DNA of 64,000 nt, from positions 116,275-180,274 of the forward strand of contig JAVBMN010000011.1 in NCBI GenBank assembly GCA_031552405.1. Reading direction: 5' to 3'. The notes under the pieces were generated by a model that saw only the letters and a program-made list of their open reading frames with translations, did not search any database and had not been told where the DNA came from. Origin of the DNA: UBA1794 sp031552405. GTDB lineage: Bacteria; Bacteroidota; Bacteroidia; Bacteroidales; Bacteroidaceae. Both the position numbers and the translations under genes were made by a program. Positions 51,250 through 59,666 of the stretch are shown here, piece by piece; the stretch's first letter is position 1; every line of letters starts with the position of its first letter.

Positions 51250-52920
51250 ATGAATAAGAGTGAAACAAGCAGCATGAGTCTCAAATTCGTCTTTAAAGGG
51301 TGTAGTTGCATGCTCCTTTCTTTGCTAATTGCACTCAACCTGCAGGCAGAAGATTACGTGTCAAAAGTGTGGGTTGCAGACTTAGGAAACGGGACCTACA
51401 AAAACCCGATATTGTATTCCGATTATTCCGACCCGGACGTTTGCCGTGTGGGAGATGACTATTACATGACGGCTTCCAGTTTCAACTGCATTCCGGGTTT
51501 GCCGATACTCCACTCAAAAGACCTGGTTAATTGGGCCCTCATCGGACACGCCATTGACCGGATGCCAGATTATGCCTCAGCCAAGGCCGGAAAAGTGAAC
51601 CACGGCGGAAGCGTGTGGGCTCCTTCTATTCGCTATCACAACAATGAGTTCTATATTTATTACGGTGATCCTGACTTGGGTGTTTTCATGACCAAAACAA
51701 AAGATCCCGCAGGGGAATGGGAACCCTTGGTGCTGGTGAAAGAAGGGAAGGGGCTGATTGATGCCTGTCCGCTGTTCGATGAGAACGGACAGGTGTATTT
51801 AGCCCACGCCTATGCCGGAAGTCGGGCGGGTATAAAAAGCCTCCTTGCTGTCACTCGCCTGACTCCTGATGGCAAGAAAGCTGTGGCCGAATCCAAAATA
51901 ATCTATGACGGGCATCACTTAGACCCTACTATTGAGGGCCCGAAGTTCTACAAGCGAAACGGATATTATTACATCTTAGCCCCCGCGGGTGGTGTTTCCA
52001 CCGGCTGGCAGCTGGCTATGCGTTCAAAAAATGTGTTTGGCCCCTATGAGCGAAAAGTAGTAATGGCACAAGGCAAAACAACCGTCAACGGCCCCCACCA
52101 GGGAGGCTGGGTGGATACCCCAACCGGAGAAGACTGGTTTATTCATTTTCAGGACGTAGGTGCTTTGGGCCGTATCGCCCACTTACAGCCGGTAACGTGG
52201 AAAAACGACTGGCCCGTCATTGGCGAAGATAAGGACGGCGATGGTTGCGGTGACCCTGTACTGACTTACCGAAAACCAAATGTAGGAAAGAAATATCCGG
52301 TACAAACCCCTCAGGAGAGCGATGAATTCAACTCTAACACACTTGGTTTGCAATGGCAATGGCATGCAAACCAAGTGTCATGGTGGTATTTCACCAATCA
52401 GGAAAAAGGTTGTCTGAATCTTTATTCGGTTCCTGTCCCCGAAGATTATGTCAGCCTTTGGAATGTGCCAAACTTGTTATTACAAAAGATTCCCGCCCCT
52501 GAAATGACCGCTACTATGAAACTCACCTTCCTCCCTGACCCGGGACTTGCAGGAGAGCGTACAGGTTTGCTCGTGATGGGACGCGACTATGCCCTACTCT
52601 CATTCGAGAATAAAGGAAAAGGCATATTTGAACTTTCGCAGGCAGAATGTATCAGAGCCGACAGAGGCCAAACAGAGGTAAAGAATCAATCCATGGAACT
52701 AAAGACCGCTACTGTGTACCTGCGAATGAAACTGAAGGACGGCATCTGTACCTTCAGCTATAGCACAGACAATAACAAATTTATCACCTTCGGTAAAAGC
52801 TTCAAAGCGTGCGAAGGCCAATGGATTGGCGCCAAAATCGGCACATTCTGCACCCGTGCAGTAACGAGGAACGATGGCGGACATGTAGAAATTGACTGGT
52901 TCAGAATATCTTCAGAGTAA
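51250..52920 (+). CDS. GH43-family hydrolase with C-terminal concanavalin-like domain
   Basis: 556 residues. A signal peptide ends near NLQAED; a later in-frame ATG (residue 9) is also possible. The GH43 propeller (about 50-340) has YSDPDV (D61), GLIDACPLFDENG and DPTIEGPKFYK. A beta-xylosidase-type C-terminal sandwich (about 355-556: SDEFNSNTLGLQWQW, RTGLLVMGRDYALL) is typical of GH43 enzymes acting on arabinose or xylose side chains. The join between domains contains a 14-bp perfect inverted repeat in the DNA. Last gene of the unit. Confidence 0.9.
   Translation: MNKSETSSMSLKFVFKGCSCMLLSLLIALNLQAEDYVSKVWVADLGNGTYKNPILYSDYSDPDVCRVGDDYYMTASSFNCIPGLPILHSKDLVNWALIGHAIDRMPDYASAKAGKVNHGGSVWAPSIRYHNNEFYIYYGDPDLGVFMTKTKDPAGEWEPLVLVKEGKGLIDACPLFDENGQVYLAHAYAGSRAGIKSLLAVTRLTPDGKKAVAESKIIYDGHHLDPTIEGPKFYKRNGYYYILAPAGGVSTGWQLAMRSKNVFGPYERKVVMAQGKTTVNGPHQGGWVDTPTGEDWFIHFQDVGALGRIAHLQPVTWKNDWPVIGEDKDGDGCGDPVLTYRKPNVGKKYPVQTPQESDEFNSNTLGLQWQWHANQVSWWYFTNQEKGCLNLYSVPVPEDYVSLWNVPNLLLQKIPAPEMTATMKLTFLPDPGLAGERTGLLVMGRDYALLSFENKGKGIFELSQAECIRADRGQTEVKNQSMELKTATVYLRMKLKDGICTFSYSTDNNKFITFGKSFKACEGQWIGAKIGTFCTRAVTRNDGGHVEIDWFRISSE
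52339..52378. repeat. Inverted repeat inside the GH43 gene
   Basis: ACACTTGGTTTGCA and TGCAAACCAAGTGT (14 bp each, perfect) flank a 12-base loop, between the catalytic and C-terminal domains of the GH43 enzyme. Confidence 0.7.
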
Positions 52921-52961
52921 TTCGACACGCGAGCCATCGCGTGTACAACGCCTTAAACTAC

Positions 52962-53033
52962 GGGCCTGCGGTTCCTTAACCGTAGGCCTGAATTTTTAAA
53001 TCTCAGGCCTGAGTTTCTCCAACTTCAGGCCTG
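52962..53033. repeat. Module B: four GGCCTG units, locus 3
   Basis: (A/G)GGCCTG starts at 52962, 52984, 53005 and 53027 (spacings 22, 21, 22), between convergent genes. A weak hairpin GTGAAG/CTTCAC at 53067-53084 follows and may end the minus-strand gene. Confidence 0.78.
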
Positions 53034-53088
53034 TGTCTGGCAGGGTGTAAATGCGCTTAAAATACGGTGAAGCTTGCCCTTCACGGTG

Positions 53089-54252
53089 CTATAGTTTTGA
53101 ATAATCCAGTATTTCCTCGTTGTTTTTGTCGGTTTCTATGATGTTGCAGGGCACGCCGTCGAAGAGCCTCTTGGAGATGGTGGACATCATTTTCTTCAGA
53201 CTAGCTTTCAGGTCATCAGAGAATTTTACGTAATTGATATAATCTCTTGTTTCAGACGTATTAACATCGGCATTGGGGTTAGATAAATACAGAGTATATC
53301 CTTTGCCTTTGTTGCGCAGGCTTATTTCCACGGGGAGGGGGAAGGAGGTGGCACAGAACTCGGCGAGGTTGTATAGCCGCTCAAAGGGCAAGTTTGCTTC
53401 GTAGTAGATGATGGAACCGTTTTTGTAGAAGATCATCCTCTCGCCATCGGCGGCAGTGTAGAAGTTGTAATCGTTGGGAATTGCTCCTGCGGGATATTTG
53501 GCAAAAACGGGGGGCTTCCGGTTGCTCTTTGCGAAGTGTACAACCCCGTATTTGTAACCGTATGAACGAATGATGCTGATAAGCTGTTTGCGGGCATTTG
53601 CTTCGGCAGCGTCAAAACAACTGTCCAGTGCTATGCTTTGGCGTATCATCATGCAGGCGGCGCGTTCGTGTAGCTCGTTGAATTCCTTTTCCGACCATTC
53701 GCCGGTTTTAAGCAGGATGCGTTTATTTCCGTTGTCTGCATATTGGTTTTTCGGGGTGAGAATCTCCAACGCTGGCATGTATAGTACTACGGTGTCACCG
53801 CTGAATTGCAGCCATTCGCCTTTTTTCTTATCCAGATTGAGACCTACCGTCAGCGAACAGGGGTATTGGATGTGGATGGAGATAGGCACTGATTTTCCCT
53901 CTTGCAGCTTGAATTGGCTGACTACGATCTCGCGCTCTACACCAAGCGCCTGGATGAACTCTCTGTTGCGCAGGTCTTTTACCAGCGGGGGGGCGCTAAA
54001 GTAGCCAAGGACTCCGGTGGGATTCTTCGGACTGTTCTTCTTACTGACGTTTGTAGACAGCTTTCCGGTAAGCATCAGTAGGGCCATCACGCAGAACAGA
54101 ATGGCTGTACCCACTTTTATGACCATCAAGAAGTTGGTGATGAGGAACTCCCTGAGGTCTAATTTGAACTCTCGCCAACGCACAGAGAACGGTGTTTTGG
54201 GAGGGAGGTTCCGCTTGGGCATTTTTGCTATCTTACTTTTCTTTTTCTTCAT
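53089..54252 (-). CDS. DUF4230-related membrane protein
   Basis: 387 residues. A strongly basic start (MKKKKSKIAKM) precedes one transmembrane helix at about 40-62 (LMVIKVGTAILFCVMALLML), and a periplasmic domain follows. It shares the general layout of DUF4230 (paired acidic-hydrophobic strands such as WLQFSGDTVVLYMPALEIL, followed by an ALDSCFDAAEANARKQLISIIRSYG helix). The gene lies 5 bp downstream of a smaller DUF4230 lipoprotein gene. Function unknown; paired DUF4230 proteins are common in Bacteroidales. Confidence 0.7.
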   Translation of the reverse strand: MKKKKSKIAKMPKRNLPPKTPFSVRWREFKLDLREFLITNFLMVIKVGTAILFCVMALLMLTGKLSTNVSKKNSPKNPTGVLGYFSAPPLVKDLRNREFIQALGVEREIVVSQFKLQEGKSVPISIHIQYPCSLTVGLNLDKKKGEWLQFSGDTVVLYMPALEILTPKNQYADNGNKRILLKTGEWSEKEFNELHERAACMMIRQSIALDSCFDAAEANARKQLISIIRSYGYKYGVVHFAKSNRKPPVFAKYPAGAIPNDYNFYTAADGERMIFYKNGSIIYYEANLPFERLYNLAEFCATSFPLPVEISLRNKGKGYTLYLSNPNADVNTSETRDYINYVKFSDDLKASLKKMMSTISKRLFDGVPCNIIETDKNNEEILDYSKL

Positions 54253-54257
54253 ACTGG

Positions 54258-54836
54258 CTATTGGACTATAAGGTTCAGGAGTTCTTCTTTGTTGTATTTC
54301 ACTACTTCAATCTGATAATCCATGTTCTTGAATTTCGGCTGCAGCATCATGGCGGCCAAGGCGAAGGCGGCATCTTGTTGTATCTGGGTGGGGATGTCGC
54401 TCTTCAGGAGGCTTTCTTTTACCAGCTCTTCAGCCTGTGGCAGGAAATCTTGTACTTCGGTTTGAAAGAAAGTGCTTCGATTCACATTGGTACAATAGAG
54501 GGCATTATTGATTTCTGCATCCGATAGTTTAATACGGATGATGGGTGCAGGCAATAGTATGGTAGCCATGTTTTTTTCTTCATCAATGCTGATTCCCCGT
54601 ATCTTTGACAGGTTGATGCTGGCGCTGACAGATGCCTGAATGGGGAAAATGGCCTTGCTGGGCTTTCCATCCAGGTCCCTATAGTCTTGTATAATGTTCC
54701 GGCTTACTATATACGATCGCGTAAAGACCAACGGATTCGAAGTGACGTAATCCGCAATCTCTGCTTTTGTCGGCTTTTCTTTACCGCACGACCATAGTAC
54801 GGGCAGCATCAGGAGTAGCAAGAAATATTGTTTCAT
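54258..54836 (-). CDS. DUF4230 family lipoprotein
   Basis: 192 residues with lipobox VLWSC (Cys near residue 17). The core SVSASINLSKIRGISIDEE and TILLPAPIIRIKLSDAEI is characteristic of DUF4230; a helical second half (FLPQAEELVKESLLKSDIP) follows. First gene of a two-gene minus-strand operon. Function is unknown. Confidence 0.8.
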   Translation of the reverse strand: MKQYFLLLLMLPVLWSCGKEKPTKAEIADYVTSNPLVFTRSYIVSRNIIQDYRDLDGKPSKAIFPIQASVSASINLSKIRGISIDEEKNMATILLPAPIIRIKLSDAEINNALYCTNVNRSTFFQTEVQDFLPQAEELVKESLLKSDIPTQIQQDAAFALAAMMLQPKFKNMDYQIEVVKYNKEELLNLIVQ

Positions 54837-55125
54837 ATTGCTATTCGTTATTATTTCGACGCATAGTAATTATGCGAAACTATCTAAAAAGGCAAATCTA
54901 TTTGTAGAGGTACAGCAACAAGCTGGTTTTAATACGATTGCAAAAGTAGTAAAAAAAGAAAGGCATATGTATTTTTCTTCCTTATTTTTATCTTTTCAGA
55001 CGGAAAGCGCTGGTATATGGGCTTGAAATTGGCTTACTGGTAATAGGGGAGATGACAAATAAGGATAATTAGGCTGTTTCCTGCAAAAATATTCATCATT
55101 TTGTGAGTTTATCAGTATTATTCAG
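54837..55125. other. Intergenic region between divergent DUF4230 and argR units
   Basis: It contains a minus-strand -7 element (CAAAAGTA, 54941-54948, reading TACTTTTG) for the DUF4230 pair. A 62-codon plus-strand frame (54838-55026) has no convincing coding features and is not called. Confidence 0.5.
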
Positions 55126-55133
55126 TATTTTTG
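55126..55133 (+). promoter_or_regulatory. -7 element of the arginine operon
   Basis: TATTTTTG matches TAnnTTTG, 24 bases upstream of argR; TTTG at 55100-55103 is a possible -33 element with a long 22-bp spacer. Confidence 0.55.
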
Positions 55134-55144
55134 TGGGCTTTTTT

Positions 55145-55159
55145 AGAATAATTATGCAT
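55145..55159. promoter_or_regulatory. Candidate ARG box over the argR start codon
   Basis: AGAATAATTATGCAT matches the E. coli ARG box TGAATwwwwATTCA except for two bases and overlaps the argR ATG. Half-sites ATATTCAT (near 55089) and TTATTCAG (near 55118) lie upstream. It suggests arginine-dependent autorepression of the operon. Confidence 0.5.
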
Positions 55160-55640
55160 GGCAACAACAAAAAATAGCCGTTTAGACGTTATTAAGATGA
55201 TTATCTCCAGCAAAGAGATAGGTAGTCAGGAGGAGCTTCTTAAGGAGCTTCGCGAAGGGGGATTTGTGCTGACTCAGGCTACACTTTCACGCGATTTGAA
55301 GCAGTTGAAAGTGGCAAAGGCTGCAAGCATGAACGGGAATTATGTGTATGTGTTACCTAATGATACAATGTATAAGCGCTCTACAGAGGTTCATTCCTTA
55401 CAGGATATGATGAAAATGGCAGGGTTTAAATCGATGGAATTCTCGGGTAATATGGCGGTCATAAAGACGCGACCGGGATATGCCAGCAGCTTGGCATATG
55501 ACATTGATAACCGCGAGTTTTCGGATGTGCTGGGTACGGTAGCCGGCGATGATACCATTGTGCTGGTGCTTCGTGAGGGCTGCTCGCGTCATGCTCTGCG
55601 CCAGGCCCTCTCAGGAGTGATTCCTGAAATGGAAGAGTAA
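55158..55640 (+). CDS. argR: Arginine repressor ArgR
   Basis: 160 residues. The N-terminal winged helix contains SQEELLKELREGGFVLTQATLSRDLKQL with the ArgR-type TQATLSRDL recognition helix. The C-terminal oligomerisation and arginine-binding domain has GTVAGDDTIVLVLREG (the conserved GTxAGDDT motif). It represses arginine synthesis in a hexameric, arginine-bound form. First gene of the arginine cluster. Confidence 0.93.
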   Translation: MATTKNSRLDVIKMIISSKEIGSQEELLKELREGGFVLTQATLSRDLKQLKVAKAASMNGNYVYVLPNDTMYKRSTEVHSLQDMMKMAGFKSMEFSGNMAVIKTRPGYASSLAYDIDNREFSDVLGTVAGDDTIVLVLREGCSRHALRQALSGVIPEMEE

Positions 55641-55678
55641 TGAAGATGTGTAGAATTCAAAAACACTAATCAATAGTG

Positions 55679-56287
55679 ATGGATAATAATATAAAGATCA
55701 TGGTGGCCAACGAGAACCACCTGTCGTACGCCGAGATTATACTGGATACCATCGAGATAGCTGCCAAAAACCGCGGGACGGGTATTGCCCGTCGCTCGCC
55801 CGATTATGTGAAGCAGAAAATGTTGGAAGGAAAAGCCATTATAGCCATGGATGGGGAGAAGTTTGCCGGGTTTTGTTACATCGAGACCTGGAGTAACAAG
55901 TCTTTTGTGGCCAATTCCGGTCTTATAGTGGCTCCCGAGTACCAGGGGCAGGGCCTGGCCGGAAGCATCAAGCGCTTCGCCTTTGAGTATTCCCGACGTA
56001 AGTATCCGCATGCCAAGCTGTTTGGCCTCACATCCGGCCTTGCGGTGATGAAGATCAATACCGCATTGGGGTATGTGCCCACTACCTTCTCGGAGCTGAC
56101 GGATGACGAGGCCTTCTGGAATGGTTGCAAGACCTGCGTGAACTACGATGTGTTATTGCGCAACAACAAGACCCGCTGCATCTGCACCGCCATGCTGTAC
56201 GATCCTGCTCAGCATCCCGAGGATCATCTGGGCGATGAGCCTCTGAAAGGAGAAGCGGACAAAGAGAAAGAAAACGGAGAAAATTAA
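55679..56287 (+). CDS. GNAT acyltransferase of the arginine operon
   Basis: 202 residues from the ATG at 55679 (an in-frame GTG one codon earlier is possible). The acetyl-CoA binding motif is LIVAPEYQGQGLAGSIKR. Located between argR and argG, where the pathway needs an N-acylglutamate synthase. In Bacteroides fragilis the pathway uses N-succinylated intermediates, so this could acylate glutamate, but substrate and acyl donor are inference. A polar, acidic C-terminal tail (GEADKEKENGEN) is present. Confidence 0.78.
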   Translation: MDNNIKIMVANENHLSYAEIILDTIEIAAKNRGTGIARRSPDYVKQKMLEGKAIIAMDGEKFAGFCYIETWSNKSFVANSGLIVAPEYQGQGLAGSIKRFAFEYSRRKYPHAKLFGLTSGLAVMKINTALGYVPTTFSELTDDEAFWNGCKTCVNYDVLLRNNKTRCICTAMLYDPAQHPEDHLGDEPLKGEADKEKENGEN

Positions 56288-56306
56288 GAAATAATATTCA
56301 TACAAT

Positions 56307-57506
56307 ATGAAACAGAAAGTTGTTTTGGCCTTTAGCGGTGGTTTGGATACCTCCTTCTGCGCCATGTACCTGTCCCAGGAAAAAGGATACGAAGTGTATA
56401 CCGCCATTGCCAATACCGGCGGTTTTAGTGAAGAACAGCTCAAGACGATTGAGGAGAGAGCGTACAAATTGGGCTCTGTAAAGCATGTAACACTGGATGT
56501 AACCCAGGATTATTACAACAAGAGCATCAAGTACATGGTGTTCGGTAATGTACTACGTAACGGTACATACCCTATCTCTGTAAGTTCTGAGCGTATCTTC
56601 CAGGCTCTTGCCCTGGCTGATTATGCCCGTGAGGTAGGTGCCGATGCTATTGCTCATGGTAGTACCGGGGCTGGAAATGACCAGGTACGTTTCGACCTGA
56701 CCTTCCATGTACTGGCTCCCGGTATCGAAATTATTACCCCTACCCGCGACATGGTGCTGACTCGTGAGTACGAGATCAATTACCTGAAGGAGCATGGGTA
56801 TGAGGCCGACTTCACCAAAATGGAATATTCCTACAACGAAGGCCTGTGGGGTACTTCCATTGGCGGAAAGGAAACACTGCATTCAGAGCAAGGTCTGCCC
56901 GAGAGCGCTTACCTGAAACCTGTCACCGCTACGGAGGAAGAAACACTGAAGCTGGAATTTAAAGAAGGCGAGCTTTATGCCGTGAACGGTGAAGTGTTTG
57001 CCGACAAGGTAAAGGCTATTAATAAGGTAGAGGAAATAGGTAACCGTTTCGGTATCGGCCGTGATATGCACGTGGGTGATACCATCATCGGTATCAAAGG
57101 CCGCGTAGCGTTTGAGGCTGCCGGTCCTATGCTTATCATTGGTGCACACAAGTTTCTGGAAAAGCACACCCTCACAAAATGGCAGCAGTACTGGAAAGAA
57201 CAGGTAGCTACCTGGTATGGTATGTTCCTGCATGAAAGTCAGTACCTGGAGCCCGTGATGCGCGATATTGAAGCCATGCTGGAAAGTTCGCAGCGTAATG
57301 TAAACGGTACGGTGATTATCAAGCTTCGTCCGCTGTCGTACACAATGGTGGGAGTAGAGTCTACGTACGACCTGGTGAAGACCGATTTCGGTGAATACGG
57401 TGAGGTGCAGAAAGGCTGGACAGCCGATGATGTGAAGGGTTTCACAAAGGTACTGTCTACCCCCCTGCGCGTATATTATACCAACCAAAAGAAGAACGGA
57501 AAATGA
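56307..57506 (+). CDS. argG: Argininosuccinate synthase
   Basis: 399 residues, full family length. The ATP pyrophosphatase P-loop is LAFSGGLDTSF (about 7-17), followed by AHGSTGAGNDQVRF and SPSxxE-like elements; the aspartate/citrulline-binding EYGEVQKGW region is near the C-terminus. It joins citrulline and aspartate in the penultimate step of arginine synthesis. The stop codon overlaps the argC start by four bases (ATGA). Confidence 0.96.
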   Translation: MKQKVVLAFSGGLDTSFCAMYLSQEKGYEVYTAIANTGGFSEEQLKTIEERAYKLGSVKHVTLDVTQDYYNKSIKYMVFGNVLRNGTYPISVSSERIFQALALADYAREVGADAIAHGSTGAGNDQVRFDLTFHVLAPGIEIITPTRDMVLTREYEINYLKEHGYEADFTKMEYSYNEGLWGTSIGGKETLHSEQGLPESAYLKPVTATEEETLKLEFKEGELYAVNGEVFADKVKAINKVEEIGNRFGIGRDMHVGDTIIGIKGRVAFEAAGPMLIIGAHKFLEKHTLTKWQQYWKEQVATWYGMFLHESQYLEPVMRDIEAMLESSQRNVNGTVIIKLRPLSYTMVGVESTYDLVKTDFGEYGEVQKGWTADDVKGFTKVLSTPLRVYYTNQKKNGK

Positions 57507-58471
57507 TAAAGATAGGAATTATCGGCGGCGCCGGATACACAGCCGGGGAACTGCTCCGTCTGTTGCTGAACCATCCCGAAGTGGAGATCGTATTTATACA
57601 CAGCAGCAGTAATGCCGGCAACCTGATTGCCGATGTGCACGAAGGCCTTTACGGTGAAACGTATTTCCGCTTTACGGATGAAATGCCGCTGGATAAGATC
57701 GACCTTCTTTTCTTCTGTACCGCCCACGGTGATACAAAGAAGTTTATGGAATGTCACCAGTTGCCCGAAAACCTGAAGGTGATCGACCTCTCCATGGACT
57801 ACCGTCTCCAGGCGGAGGATCACGAGTTTATCTACGGCCTACCCGAGTTGAACCGCCGTGCCACCTGCAAGTCAAAGTATGTGGCCAACCCCGGCTGTTT
57901 CGCTACTGGTATCCAGCTTGGATTGCTTCCTTTGGCGAAGCATCTGATGCTCAATGATGACATTACAGTAAATGCCATCACCGGTAGCACGGGAGCAGGC
58001 GTGAAGCCTTCTTCCACCAGCCACTTCAGCTGGCGCAACAACAATATGAGCATTTATAAACCGTTCGATCATCAGCATGTGCCTGAGATCAAACAGTCGC
58101 TCAAACAGTTACAGAACAGCTTCAATTCGGAGATCGACTTTATCCCGTACCGTGGCGATTTTGCCCGCGGTATCTTCACCACCATCGTAGTGAAGAACAA
58201 GGTGGATATTGAAGAACTCTACCGGATCTATGAAGAGTACTACATAAAAGATGCCTTCGTACACCTCGTACGGAAGAATATCGACCTGAAGCAGGTGGTG
58301 AACACCAACAAGTGCCTCATCCACCTGGAACGCCATCGGGACAAGCTGCTCATTGTGACCTGTATCGATAACCTCCTGAAAGGAGCCAGCGGTACGGCCG
58401 TGCACAATATGAACCTGCTCTTCAACCTCGAAGAGAGCGTGGGCTTGCAGCTGAAACCGAGTGCATTTTAA
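57503..58471 (+). CDS. argC: N-acetyl-gamma-glutamyl-phosphate reductase
   Basis: 322 residues. An N-terminal Rossmann motif (IGIIGGAGYTAGELLRLL) and the catalytic C132 in NPGCFATGIQLGLLPL, with GSTGAGVKPSSTSHF. It reduces N-acylglutamyl phosphate to the semialdehyde. Translationally coupled to argG. In Bacteroides the acyl group may be succinyl rather than acetyl. Confidence 0.95.
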   Translation: MIKIGIIGGAGYTAGELLRLLLNHPEVEIVFIHSSSNAGNLIADVHEGLYGETYFRFTDEMPLDKIDLLFFCTAHGDTKKFMECHQLPENLKVIDLSMDYRLQAEDHEFIYGLPELNRRATCKSKYVANPGCFATGIQLGLLPLAKHLMLNDDITVNAITGSTGAGVKPSSTSHFSWRNNNMSIYKPFDHQHVPEIKQSLKQLQNSFNSEIDFIPYRGDFARGIFTTIVVKNKVDIEELYRIYEEYYIKDAFVHLVRKNIDLKQVVNTNKCLIHLERHRDKLLIVTCIDNLLKGASGTAVHNMNLLFNLEESVGLQLKPSAF

Positions 58472-58516
58472 TTGTTGGAGCAACGACTCCTTAACTTCTT
58501 TAATTCCTAAAAAGAA

Positions 58517-59638
58517 ATGAACCTATTCGACGTATATCCTCTCTTCGATGTAAACATCGTAAAAGGCAAAGGTTGCCACGTGTGGGACGATAAGGGTACT
58601 GAATACCTGGACCTCTATGGCGGTCATGCCGTGATCTCCATCGGTCATTCCCACCCACACTATGTGGACAAGGTGAGCGATCAGCTTGCCAAGTTGGGCT
58701 TTTATTCCAACTCTGTGATCAACAAGCTTCAGGAAGAACTGGCTGTTCGTATGGGGAAGATATCGGGATACGAGGATTATTCCCTGTTCCTGATCAACTC
58801 CGGAGCCGAGGCCAATGAAAATGCCCTGAAGCTGGCTTCTTTCCACAATGGACGTAAACGTGTGCTTTCCGTGTCGAAGGCCTTCCACGGTCGTACTTCA
58901 CTGGCGGTGGAGGTGACTCACAACCCCAGCATCATAGCCCCTATCAATGACAACGGGCATGTGACGTATCTGCCCATGAATGATGTGGAAGCTGCCCGTG
59001 CCGAACTGTCCAAGGGGGATGTGTGTGCACTCATCATTGAAGGTATTCAGGGGGTAGGCGGAATTGTATTACCTACAACGGAATACATGCAGGAGTTGCG
59101 TGCCTTATGTACCGAGTATAACACGGTGCTTGTATTGGATGAGATCCAGTCGGGCTACGGCCGTAGCGGTAAGTTCTTTGCTCACCAGTATGCAGGTATC
59201 CGTCCTGATCTCATTACTGTAGCGAAGGGTATTGCCAATGGATTTCCCATGGGTGGCCTGCTTATCAGTCCGCTATTCAAGCCTGTATATGGTATGCTGG
59301 GTACTACCTTTGGTGGTAACCACCTGGCTTGTGCGGCAGCTTTGGCGGTGATTGAAGTGATGGAAAAAGAGAATCTTGTGGAGAATGCCGCCCGTGTGGG
59401 TGCGTATCTGCAGGAAGAACTCAGCAAGTTTCCCGGCATCAAGGAAGTACGTGGAAAGGGGTTGATGATTGGTATGGAATTTGACCAGCCCGTGAAGGAG
59501 ATCCGTCAGCGCCTGATCTATGACCAGCACGTCTTTACCGGTGTCACCGGTACGCATGTCATTCGTTTGCTTCCTCCTCTTACCCTGAATATGGATGAGG
59601 CTAATGACTTCCTTGCCCGTTTGAAGAAAGTATTGTAA
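58517..59638 (+). CDS. argD: Acetylornithine (or succinylornithine) aminotransferase
   Basis: 373 residues, class III aminotransferase. Substrate and PLP motifs: GGHAVISIGHSHP, NSGAEANENALKLA, VLDEIQSGYGRSGKFFAHQ and the PLP lysine K237 in VAKGIANGFPMGG. It converts the acylglutamate semialdehyde to acylornithine. 45 bp after argC. Slightly shorter than E. coli ArgD. Confidence 0.93.
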   Translation: MNLFDVYPLFDVNIVKGKGCHVWDDKGTEYLDLYGGHAVISIGHSHPHYVDKVSDQLAKLGFYSNSVINKLQEELAVRMGKISGYEDYSLFLINSGAEANENALKLASFHNGRKRVLSVSKAFHGRTSLAVEVTHNPSIIAPINDNGHVTYLPMNDVEAARAELSKGDVCALIIEGIQGVGGIVLPTTEYMQELRALCTEYNTVLVLDEIQSGYGRSGKFFAHQYAGIRPDLITVAKGIANGFPMGGLLISPLFKPVYGMLGTTFGGNHLACAAALAVIEVMEKENLVENAARVGAYLQEELSKFPGIKEVRGKGLMIGMEFDQPVKEIRQRLIYDQHVFTGVTGTHVIRLLPPLTLNMDEANDFLARLKKVL

Positions 59639-59666
59639 CAAACCCTATAAACAAAAAGGAGATACA

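Noticed and set aside
54838..55026. 62-codon frame upstream of argR
   Set aside because: It overlaps the minus-strand promoter of the DUF4230 pair and has no recognisable signal or conserved motif.
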